Of a stretch of DNA of 26,564 nucleotides, positions 1 to 11,264 are shown piece after piece. Position 1 is the stretch's first letter; each line of letters opens with the position of its first letter. The notes under the pieces are model-generated. The model was not told the origin of the DNA. It ran no database searches and saw nothing but the letters and a program-made list of their open reading frames with translations. The position numbers and the translations under genes were made by a program. Source of the DNA: Baffinella frigidus (Eukaryota; Cryptophyceae; Cryptomonadales; Baffinellaceae); contig MU646303.1 of the NCBI GenBank assembly GCA_026770585.1, forward strand, positions 1,743,727 through 1,770,290, written 5' to 3'.

Positions 1-183
1 GGGTTTGGGGTTTGGGGTTTGGGGTTTGGGGTTTGGGGTTTGGGGTTTGGGGTTTGGGGTTTGGGGTTTAGGATTTGAGGTTTAGAGTTGAGGGTGTAGG
101 GTTTAGGGTTCAGGGTTGAGGTTGTAGGGTGTAGGGCGTAGGGCGTAGGGTTGAGTGTTCAGGGTTGAGGATATAGGGCGCGC
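1..183 (-). repeat. Telomere-variant tract (TTTGGGG array, then degenerate TTTAGGG)
   Basis: The first 68 or so bases are an almost perfect (GGGGTTT)n run of nine to ten units. They grade into TTTAGGG, GTAGGGT and TTGAGGG variants up to exon 39 of the minus-strand gene. I read it as intron sequence of that gene, not a chromosome end, because coding exons of the same gene lie beside it and the array is degenerate inward. Confidence 0.8.
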
Positions 184-2792
184 CTGCGGCTGCGCCGGCT
201 CGCCCGCCCAGCGCGCGAGCTCCCATGGGCTGACCCAGTCCTCGTCGTGCTCCATGCCATCGACTGTGTCCCACTTGACGCAGATCGACTCCCAGGGGTC
301 GTCCCCCGCGCGGGTGTCGAGCACGTCGCCGTGGTAGTACTCTCCGCCTGGTTGGGGTTAGGGTTGAGGGTGGAGAGCGGAGAGCGGTGGTTATGCGGCG
401 GGTAGCGCGAGAAGGTATAGGTCGTTGGGATAGGGCGGTTGTTGGCTGGATAGGGCGGCTGTTGGCACTGGATAGGGTGGCAGTTGGCAGGATAGGGCGG
501 CATTTGGCACAGGTCAGGTTCAGTGTGTTGAACAGATCACGTGGCGCCCTGCTGTCGGTGGGGGGGGGGGGCTATTTGGTGCGTACCCTCGTGGTGCTCG
601 TCGTCATGCCACCACATGCGCACGCGCGCCCCCTTCTCCCAGGGCACCTGGTTCGGGTGTGGTGATACGGTCAAACGCGTGAGATAAGGGTTGGGGGGGT
701 TGGGGGTTGAGGGTTGGGGGACTGGGTGAGGTGTGGCGCTCAAGGATGCAGGTTTAGGGTTGAGGGTGTAGGGTTCGGGGTGTACGGTGCAGGGTGCAGG
801 GTTTATGGTTTGGGGTGTAGGGCTTAGGGTTTAGGGTTTAGGGTTTAGGGTTCAGGGTTTAGGGTTTGGGTTTAGAGTTTAGAGTTAAGGGTTCAGGGTG
901 TAGGGTTTAGGGTTTAGGGGTTGGTGTTCAGGGTTTAGGGTTTAGGGTTCAGGGTTTGGGGTTCAGGGTTTATGGGTTAGGGGTTGGAGGTTAGGGGTTA
1001 GACCTGGCTCTGTGCGAAGTCCTCCGCCGAGAGCAGAAATTCGGGCATTGCCTGCCACCCCCGCCCACGCTTTCCGTCAACCACACCACAATCTCGCAAC
1101 CCCCTCCCCCTCCTCATCCTTCCACGCGCACCCACCACCACCCGTCCCGGCCGCACTGCCTGCACATGACGGCTGGCTATGCGGGCTGCACATGCGGGCA
1201 AGGTACTTGGCACGGAGGAGCAGAGGCTCCCCGACGCCGGCTCACGCATGCGTGTTCGCAGGCCAGGGAACCTTGTGTTCCCGAGGAGCTTCTCCTGGGA
1301 GGTTCCCAGGCGGGCCCGACAAATAACTGCAGGCAGGCTCGGAACCTGTTCGTAGTGGACGGATGCGTAGAAGAGCGGCGCGAGCTCCTCATCAGGCGAG
1401 TCAACGGTATCGTACTTGGTGAGGCCGTGCCCCAGGCTGAGCCACTCCTCCTTCTCGTCCGTGTCCCACACAACCTTCATCTCCACTTTTGCGACGAGCC
1501 CCGGCCCCTCGTGCTGCCACACCACCATCACGGGCGTGTTAGACACTGAGGTATGCCCGTGTCGCCGTGTTGGATACGCCCACGCCCAGTGCCAGGCACA
1601 CCCACGCCGGCATCACCACACCCGCTGTTCCGTGTAAGACTGTAAGATTGAGAACCGCCCGTGAAACGTTGAGGGCAGGCGCAAGGAAACCAACCGTCTT
1701 TTCCCGGCGCGTCAACACGCTCGAGAACCAGGCGCAACTGCGTGGGAGAAAATGGGCAGTGTCGCTGCGGCGCGGCGCGGCAGGGGCAGCAGCGGCGCAT
1801 GGCGCGAGGCCGGTGAAGTTGGAACTCACTTCAGCTCGGTGACAACGCGCATACGGACAAGTTGGTTGTCAAGAAAGAACTCTCGCTCTGGGGCGCAGGG
1901 CGACGTCTCACCGGCACAGCCTCCTGGTTGAAGTCAGACACCACACACGTCGCCGGCAGCACCCGCGGCGCGCCCGCGTGTTGCGCGCACCCGCGCACGC
2001 TGCACACACCCCACTCCCGTCAGGCCACTCTTCCCAGACCCTCTTCCCAAAAGAAGTTTCATCGAAATCATGAGACCAGAAGTCAATTCCTCGAGGTTTT
2101 AGTGCAAACCCTTCAACGTTTCGAGCGAAAACGATCAGTCAACCCGAGTCAGGCAGAGCAAAAAGTTGCTCATGGGAAGGTCGACCTGATGCGCTTGCCG
2201 ATGAGGAGTTTCCCGTGGGGGATTGGGCGGAGGGCTGCCACGCAGTGCGGCGCACGCCCTCCTGCGTTTCGTGCGAGAGGGGGCTTAGGATGCAGGGGGT
2301 TAGGGGAGCTGGTTGAGGTTTGATTCAGGGTTGAAGGATTCGTCTCGGGTGAGGCGCGCGCCGTCCTGTTTTGAGGGGGGGGGGGTTAGGGGTGAAGGGT
2401 GGAGGGGGATTGGTTGCGAGAGGGTTCCAGATGCAGGGTGTAGGGGGGTTGAATGAAACTAGGTTCAAGGGTTCGGGGAGGAGGGTTCCGGATTCCAGGT
2501 TCGGGGTTCAGGGGGGTTGATTGCCATTAGGTTGAGGGTGTGGGGGTCGTTGAGTACCATCGACGTCTGCGCGGAAAAGGCGGAGGTCCTCGACGCGGCA
2601 GTGCTCCACTTGCCTGAGGAAAGGCGAGTTTCGTTAAGTTGACACACACGACCACTTAACGCCAGGGGAAGAGATGGGAGGAGACCTTGCCGGGAAGCAC
2701 TCCCAGGGGGTGAGTGGGTAGTGGTCGATATGCTGGGCGTGTCCGTTCTTGAGATACACCAGCTGGTCCCCCTTCGTCGGCATGAACACCAG
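184..2792 (-). CDS. Exons 32-39: BRWD/PHIP-like region, continues past left edge
   Basis: Exon 32 encodes LVFMPTKGDQLVYLKNGH, matching the YIPQxGDEVVYxRQGH block that follows the WD40 domain in BRWD/PHIP proteins. Exon 33 gives VEHCRVEDLRLF and exon 35 LRLVLERVDAPGKD. Exon 36 gives MKVVWDTDEKEEWLSLGH, exon 38 KGARVRMWWHDDEH and exon 39 EYYHGDVLDTRAGDDPWES with VSPWEL. The order GxRVRMWW, YxGxV, DPWESIxVxWD, VSPWEL is very like BRWD. In PHIP this is followed by bromodomains, so more may lie to the left. Exon 34 (1887-1830, LDNQLVRMRVVTEL then GTGAGT) looks coding, but its outgoing phase does not fit exon 35. The end of exon 39 near 184 would need a GC donor and is uncertain. Confidence 0.65.
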
Positions 2793-3924
2793 CTGCGTGT
2801 TGATGGGGTAGAGTTTAGGGTTTGCGGTTCAAGTTTGGGGTGTGGGGTTCATGCCGACCGTTGATCAGTCGGGTCCCATCAACAGGTCATGAAAAGTCTT
2901 CGCTGGTTATGAACAGAGACACGAGACACGCGTGGTCTGCGTGGCTTGCGAAAGCGTGTTCGCAGGGCAGGGGAGGTGTTGCAAGTCATGCGACGCGGGA
3001 ACAACCAACCGTGCCCGATCTCAAGGAAATTCATGTCCCTGTTTTGTGGTACACATCCGTCAACGTTTGGCGTGAAAAATGAGAGACTAATTTACCTGAG
3101 GCAGAGCTAGATAGGCTGGGCGAAAGGTTGCGGTTGGACCGGCTTGTCCGCGTGGGAAGCGCGCTTGTCGCCGCTCGCTTTCTTCACGGCCGAGCACTCG
3201 TTGTTGAACTTCCACTTTGCCGTCGAGAACTCCCGCATTGCCCTGCAGCGCGCACCACCCCGAAACCATTCAGCGCCCGATAGTCTCGCGGGGAGGCGTT
3301 CACCTCCCGATGGTTTCGTGTGTACCAGGACTGGGATATCGATTATTGTTTAGTATATATGTTTTTGAGTTTTATAGTATATAGTTTTACAGTCACCAGC
3401 ACGCCGAATCCCGCGCCCAGACACCTACATCGCGGACGGCCGCCCTGCCAACGACCAACTTTGCATGGTGACAAGTGTTTTCCGGACCTTTTCGAGGGTA
3501 ATAAAGAAGAGGACATAGAAGAACACGAACCTGATAGCCTCGATGCCATGGACGTGGAACTCCTCAACAACAAGCGCAAGCTGCGAGAACGTCGACACTT
3601 TCTCGACGTTCGCCACCCACACCGGCCGCCGGTCCAGCATCCACTCGGGCGTCACGAGGCGGTGGTCGATCGAGTGCCCCGTCGCGCGCCCGAGGGGGAC
3701 CGTGAAGCAGAGTTCGAGGAAGAGGAGTGCTTGCGCGGCCTTGCGCGGGACCTGGTTTGGGGTTTGGAGTTTGGGGTTTGAGGTGTGGGGTTTGGGGTTT
3801 GGGGTTTAGGGTTTAGGGTTTAGGGTTGGGGGTTTGGGGTTGAGGGTTGGTTGTTTGGGGTTGAGGGTATAGGGTTTAGGATTGAGGGTGGAGAGTTGAG
3901 TGTTTAGGGTGTAGGTTTTAGGGT

Positions 3925-3963
<39 letters not shown>

Positions 3964-6900
3964 GGTTTGTGGTTGAGGGTAGACCACGGGGGGGAAGGCC
4001 GTTAGGAACTGCGAGAGCGCGGCCTGGAGGCGCGGGGACAACGGGAGGAGGGATAGCTCGAGGTTGATGATGCGGAGCAGGTCCGTGAAGTCCGCGGAGC
4101 GGGTGGCGCGCGGCGCGGGCCACACTGTCGCCAGTGTCGGCGCGGGCAGGAACAGGAGCGTCCCCTGCAGGGGTTCGGGTTAGGGGTGTGGGTTGGGGGT
4201 TGGGGGTTAGGGTTGGGGGTTGGGGGTTAGGGTTGGGGGTTGGGGGTTGGGGTGTAAGGTGCGGGGTTTAGGGTGTAGGGTGCAGGATGCGGGGTGTAGG
4301 GTGCGGGGTTGAGGGTGTAGGGTGCGGGGTCTAGGGTGTAGGGTGCGGGGTTTGGGGTGTAGGGTGCGGGGTTTCGGGTGTACCTGCTTGAAGCGCGCGT
4401 GGGAGTGGAGTCCGTCGTACATCGAGAGGTTGATGCTGACAAGCTTGTCGACGTCGACGCCGAAGTAGGACGCGATCCCCACCTGGATTAAGGTTTGGTT
4501 TTTAGGGTTTAGATTTTTTTTTTAGGGTTGGGGTTAGGGGTTTAGGGTACAGGGTACAGGGTTTAGTGTTCATGGTTTAGGGATTGGGGTTTGGGGTTTG
4601 GGGTTTAGGGGCTGGGGTTTAACGTTTAGGGTATAGGGTTCAGGGTCTAGGGTTTGGGGTTCAGAGTTTAGGGTTCAGGATTCAGGGTTTAGGTTTGGGG
4701 TCGAACCGGCGTCTCGTCCTCGCTCGCGATGTACTCTCCCCGTGCGGGGAACACCGCCACCAGGTCCTGCACGCGAGGACCCACCACGGGCCCACTCTTC
4801 CCCTCTATCCCCCCATCCTGCACCGCCCCGTCCGCCTGTGCGCCTGCCGCTGTTGCTCCTGCTGTAGCCATCGTGACGTCCGCCCCTTCCGTCTTGACTT
4901 TCATGAGAGAGCTCCCCCCCTCCGCATCGCCAGGCAAGTCGGAAGACCCCTTCTCCTTCTTCACCACATCCTCATCCTTATCCTTCAGAATCCGAATGTT
5001 CTTCAACACACGCCGCTCCTCCTCGCTCCCCGCCTCCAAATACGCCTCGAGCGTGCACCACTCAGTCTCCTTGGTAATGAGCCGCCACGGCTGCGCGGCC
5101 TCAAACACCCGCCGCCTTTTCCCCCCATGCTTCTCATACGCCCCGTCCAACGACGAGCCTCGCGCGGACGCAGCGCCGCTCTCGAGGCACGCCTCGAGGG
5201 CCACGTGGCAATCGACGCCGTCCAAGGCCCAGTAGCGCCGCCCTGTCATGTCGAAACCTTACGTTAGCGAACACCTTAAGTCACTCAAATTGTGTCCTCA
5301 AGTCCGTCCTCAAGTCCCTCAAATTTTGAACTCAAGTCCCTCAAAAAAATGTCCCTCCTTGCGTGCAAATAGGTCCTCCGCTAGTAGGCTTTTTGCATGA
5401 CAGGAGCACGAGGTGGGAGGCATCCCCTTATTGCGACGAGAGTCTGTAACCGTTTTGCCCCTCCTTCCCCAACCCTGGCATCAGCAGGATCGTAACCTTT
5501 TGCCCCTGACTCACTCTCGCAGAACTACGAAAAGTTGGGAAGACCTGCATCGTCCTCCCCCAAGGCCGCGCGGCGCAGCGGGATGCCGCGCATGTTCCCC
5601 GCGTTGTCTGTGCGCGACGCCAGCCGTTTGCTCTCCTGGGGGAAAGCACGGTGTGTTACGAGAGATTGGTAATTTGGTGCCAAACAACCAGCGCCAGCGC
5701 CGCAGGTGCATTACGCATCGTGCTACTGAATGTGACCAACGGCCGAGCTTACGAGCAAGGTTTGTTGACATACACCACCGCGGTGTGAAGCCAGAGGGGA
5801 GAGGTGGGGCGGGACCAGGGGACGAAAGAGAGAGAAACACAGGTTATGGGGCGAGACCTCGTCCTCGCGCATGATCTTGGCCTTGTCGTTGAAGTCTTTT
5901 TTCGCGTTCTCGTCCGTCTTCTTCCACAGGTCGGCCGCCGCCTTGATGGGTGGGGGGTTTGGGGTTTAGGGGTTGGGGTTTGGGGTTTGGGGTTTGGGGT
6001 TTGTGGTTTGTGGTTTGGGGTTTAAGGTTTAGGTTGTGGGGCCACCTTGATGTTCTGCATCCCGCCATTTTGCGAAAGGAAGACCGACCTGGTTTAGGAT
6101 TTATGATTGAGGGTTCAGAGTTGAGGTTGTAGGGTGTAGGGTTCAGAGTGTACCAGCCAGACGTCGAGCTCTGAGTCTTGTCAAGCTCGCTGGACTTATC
6201 GAGCTCCTCGCGGAACACGTCCGCCTCCGTGAGTGTCTCGCACGCCCACGCCACCTAGCGATCAGGGTTCAGGGTTTGTGGTTTGTGGTGGGGGTTTAGG
6301 GGTGAGGGTTTAGGGCTGAGGGTTGAGGGTTGAGGGTTTATGGTTTAGGGTGTAGGGTTTAGGGTTGATGGTTGAGGGTTGAGGGTTTTGGGTTTAGGGT
6401 GTAGGGTTTATGGTTTAGGGTTCGGGGCTCAGGGTTAAGGGTTGAGGGTTTACCGCGCGCCAGCGCATCCGCACAGGTAGCGAGGCCCAGTCGGAGGCGA
6501 TGAGTGCTGAGTGAAGCTCGCGGTCCCACCGGAACATCTCCGCCCCGAGCAGCGCCTCCAGGTGCCCCACCTTTTGGGAGGTTGGGGGTTGGGGGTTAGG
6601 GTTGGAGGTTTAAGGTTTAAGGTTTAGGTTGAAGGTTGAGGTTAAAGGGATAAGGGTTTAGGGTTTGAGGTTTGGGTCTAGGGTCTAGGGTTTAGGGTGT
6701 GGGGTTTGGGGTGTAGGGTGTAGGGTTCAGGGTTAGGGTTAAAGGTTTAGGGTCTAGGGTCGAGGGTGTAGGGTTTAGGGTGTTGGGTGTAGGGTGTAGC
6801 GTGCTTTGTTAATGGTTAAGGGTTGAGGTGCCCCACAAGATCGCCCTTGTACAGTGCCGCATCCTCCTCCGTCCCGGGCTTCCGCATCGACGCTTCAAAC

Positions 6901-9900
6901 TCCGGGAACGAGCACTCGGCCTTGTCCACCTTGATGCTCTCCAGTCCCGCGCGATCGTCCCCGGACAGCCGCGCGAAGTCGGAGAGCCGCATGTGCATGC
7001 CTGGTGTGGGGGTTAGGGTTTAGGGTTTGGTGTTTGGTGTTTGGTGTTTGGTGTTTGGTGTTTGGTGTTCGGGGTTTGGGGTTTGGGGTTTGAGGTTTGG
7101 GGTTTAAGGTTGAGGGTTTAGAATTTTTGTTTTAGGGTTAAGGGTGTAGGGTGTAGGGAGTAGGGTGTAGGGTTGAGGGTTGAGGGTTTGGGGTTTGGGG
7201 TTAAGGGTTTAGGGTTTGGGGTTTAGGGTTTGGGGTCTAGGTTTTAGGGTCTATAGGGTCTAGGGTTTAGGGTGTAGCATCTGAACCCTGAACCCTGAGG
7301 GGTTTAGGGTTCAGGGTTTAGGGTGTAGGGTTGAGGAGCATGCCGTTGCAGATGACCCGGAGGCCGGTGTCCCCCGTAGCGACGAGGTCTCCGAGGAAGG
7401 GGCACTCCTCGAAGAGCCCCCCTGTTGAGGGTTCAGTGTTGAGTTAGGGTTTCAAGGTTCAAGAATCAGGGATTAGGGTTTAGGGTTTCGGCTTTCGGGT
7501 CCGGGGTTTAGGGTTTAGGGGTTAGGGTTTCGGGATTCGGTTTAGGGTTTAGGTTTGGGGTGTAGGGTCCAGGGTTTAGGGTGTACCGCCCGCGATGGAG
7601 AGGGCGGTCCCGTCCATCTCGTCGTACTGCAGCGTAGGATCGGGCAGCTGCAGGCCCCGCCGCACAGTTAAAAAACGCGCACCCGCTTTACAACCCCTCA
7701 GATTTTGTACCGGGAAGGGAACGTACAATAGATGTACAGGCTGTATAATTACTTGTGTAGCGATATCTGGGTACGGGGCGGACCTGCAGCGGCTTGTTCT
7801 TGAAATACAGCCCCCCCTTCGACAACCCCCGCTCCCCAAGCGCGTCCTCCGACATGTAGCTCTCCTCGATCTTATCCTTCAGCATCCTTCTCCCCCGCTC
7901 CTCGAAATTCCGCTCAAGGAGACGCACGAGCCACGCGGTGAGGTTGAGCGAGTCGACCGGGACCGCGTCAGGCACCTCCTTGACGAGGACGGACACGAGG
8001 AGGATCAGGGCGGGGAGCGCCAGGCAGGCGTGCCCCGCTTCGCCCATGGATGCGAGGAGCGTCTCGGGTGATGCAGCCTGCCACACAAGGATGAGAGTGT
8101 TAAAGTTTAATATCTTTTAAAAAATGTTGGTGATTTATGACCATATGCCATTCTCAGAGGTCATGGCGCCTGCAACACCCAGCCGGCGGTTCCTTTCCGG
8201 AGCGCCGGCGCCCTAGCGCGTGGGAAACATACTCTCCGTGTTTGGGCTACAGCCGCGTTCACTAGCTTTCTGGGGCGAATGCGCCTGTCTGGCGAATTTT
8301 CGCCAGATGGGAGCACGGATGGCCAATCAAGTAAGACGCTCGGATTTATGAGGCGGGCGCTCCGGAGCCCCGGATAGGCGCTGCGTGTCTTGTGTGTGTG
8401 TGTGTTTGTTTGTTTGTTTGTTTGTTTGTTTGTTTGTTTGTTTGGGCAGGGAGGGAGGCACACCTCCCAGAAAACGGGGTCAGGCGGCAGCACTGCCGGA
8501 TCGCCCGAGGCCGGCGCCTGCTCCCCAAGGAACGGCAGCTTTCCGAAAGAGTGGAAGAACTCTGCGAGCATCACGCAGCTCGCCACGCTCTCGTAGTCGT
8601 GCCCAGGCGCGAGTGAGGTGCCGGGCGTGAAGGGCGGGCGCGCGCCGCGCCGCGCGAGTGCGAGGATCCTTGGTTCGGGGGTTGGGGTTGAGGCTGGAGA
8701 CTTGAGGGTTCAGGGTTTTGGTGTTGGAGTTTAGGGTTCGGGGTTTGGGGTTCAGGGTTTAGGGTTTAGGGTTGAGGGTTTAGGGTTCAGGGTTTAGAGT
8801 TTAGGGTTTGGGGGTGGTGGGTGGGGGGTGGGGGTGTAGGGTACCGGCGCGTGCGGTCCGCGGGGTCATCGACGAGCATCGCGTCCTCGGTTGCCTCCCT
8901 GGTGTTTGGGGTGTGGGGTTCGTGGTGTGGGGTGTGGGGTTTAGGGTTCAGATTTAGTTTTGGGGGTTCAGGGTTTAGGGTGTAGGATTCAGAGTTTAGG
9001 GTTCAGGGTACAGGATTGAGAGTTGAGAGTTGAGGGTGTACTGCATGCTGATCTCCTTGCGCTTCTCCTGGAGGTCCTCCGTGTCGACGGCGCGCATGTG
9101 GTTGGCGTCTGTCGGGAGCCACTCGGGCGGGACGTCGTCGCGTTCCATGTACTGCACGAACACCTGCAAAGGCGTCACGCGTTAGCGTGTACCTGTTCCG
9201 CGAACCTTGCGTGCACCGTAAATCACGCGTTAGCGTGTACCGTGAACCATCCACAGAAACGGTAAGATGGTAAACCAGGTACCCTGTTTCCAACGTGCAC
9301 TCGGTACACCTGGCAAAGACTCGCGTGTGTCCCCCACAACTCACGGCCGCACGCGCGCACAGCCCTTCTTTCTAGGACCTGTGTCGAGAGTAATACAGAA
9401 GAAGAAGAAGAAGAAAGCTGTTCTGCCGCGCCTCACGCGCCATCACGCTGCCTCGAGACACATGTGAGCCTGCAGCAGCTCTCAACCTCAACCTAGACAA
9501 CGTCTCCAGAGACGACGCATGCGGCGCACGGAGCCATCACTACCTCGAGAAACCTGTGAGCATGCAGCAGCTCACACGCCGGATGACATTCAACCTGGAA
9601 TCAGTGTAGGGCCACTTTCGTCTCAATCCCTTCTATTATATCTTCTCCAGTAGCAGAAAAATAATCAGATTTAAATAGAAAAGAATTGCAGGGTGGGACG
9701 GCAGACCTGGCCCTCCTTGACCTCGAGGACCTCCGCGAGGTGCCAGCGGCTGCGCTGCCCCTTTTTGTCATTCGGCCGCTTCACCTCCACCACCTCCCCC
9801 ACCTGGGGGGAACGCGAGGTTTACCAAATTGAAAGCCAGCTATGAACGAATCGGCTGCGCTGGGAATTCTTGTCATTAGCCCGTTTCACCTCCAGGACCT

Positions 9901-11204
9901 CGCCCACCTAATTGCAGATCACTTTGTCAAACAACGAAAAGCGAGATTTAACGAATTGTCGAACACATTGTCAAAGGTTTAACAAATTGTCAAACGCGCG
10001 GGCCCTTCTTGTCATCAGCGCGCTTCACCTACACCAACTCGCCCACCTAGAGAGAAAACCACGGTATTGAATAAATCCATGAAGACACGTCAGCGGCAAG
10101 CTTTACCAGGGGGCACCAGAGGTGCATGGGCAGTGTTCTCACCTCCCCGCCACCTCGCCTACCTGGGGGAAAAGCGAGGTTTGACAATTTGAAAAGCGTA
10201 GGTTCAACAAATTGGCAAAACACGACCGCTGTACGCCAGGTGGGCAGGTGGGGCGAGCCGTGAGGACTCTAGTAGCCCGGAACCACCCCGGAAGGTGGGT
10301 GGACACCTCCCTGTGGACCTAGAGATAAAACCACGTTATTGATAAATGCATGAAGACACGCCAGCGTCAAGCTTTACTAGGGGAGGGGGTACGAGAGGTG
10401 CATGGGTTGTGTTCTGAGAACATGAGACTCCGGAGGGTGGGTGGAAGACAGGTGGTGAGATAGACCCCAAAGGGTGGGAGGAAGACAGGTGGTGAGATGG
10501 ACCCCAGAGGGTGGGTAGAGCTGAGTGCGGAGACAGGCAGGCCCCCGGACAGTAGTGCCGTGCCCGGTTTTTTTTAGTGCGGCACGAGGCTCACGTCTCC
10601 GTGGATAGGCGTATCCCAGTTCCCGCCGTACACAAACAGGTTATGAACATCGTAGGGCGGGTCCTCACCTCGCCGTGGATGGCCTTGTCCCAGTTCTCGG
10701 AAGGGGCGCGGAGGCGGTTGGTTTCGAGAGACACCCACTCCTCCTCTGCGCCTTCGCCCACGAACCGGCACAGCACCTGTATTAGTGACGTGTATTACGT
10801 TAGTCGTCTGCGTCAATATATCACGTGAGTCATGTGTAGAGCATCGATCGCAGCCACTCCCCCTCCGCGCCTGCGATTGATGCGCACTTGGGTGTGGCGG
10901 TCTCATTATCTCCTCAGAAAACATGCCTACGGGCTGGTGACATCGGCATTGCCATACACACCCCGCTTTTGCAAGCAGCACATCTGTATGTATTTTGCAA
11001 GCAGCAAATCTGTATCTACATGCTCCCCACACGTGAGCGATCCGCCCTTGGTCAAAGCCTGCGTGGTCCGTGGGAGCAGCACATCCAGCAGTCGCGCCGA
11101 GCAGGGTCGTGCAGAGGGGCGTCAAAGGAAAGTTGATGTAAAGAAAAAGAGAGAGCGATATAGATAGATAGAGAGAGAGAGAACGCGCGCGAGAGAGAGA
11201 GACA

Positions 11205-11264
<60 letters not shown>

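Noticed and set aside
1-183. True chromosome end (telomere)
   Set aside because: The tract is degenerate, abuts coding exons of a gene that must continue leftward, and similar tracts occur throughout the window.
1830-1887. Firm exon 34 of the giant gene
   Set aside because: Looks coding and has a strong GTGAGT donor, but its outgoing phase does not fit exon 35; kept only as tentative.
3806-4482. Open frames coding for Thr-Leu-Asn-Pro-Lys-Pro type repeats as genes
   Set aside because: They are readings of telomere-like introns; the true exons beside them end at good donors.
8385-8630. Small plus-strand open frames rich in Cys-Leu-Phe-Val
   Set aside because: They translate the GT/GTTT microsatellite and the antisense of exon 17.
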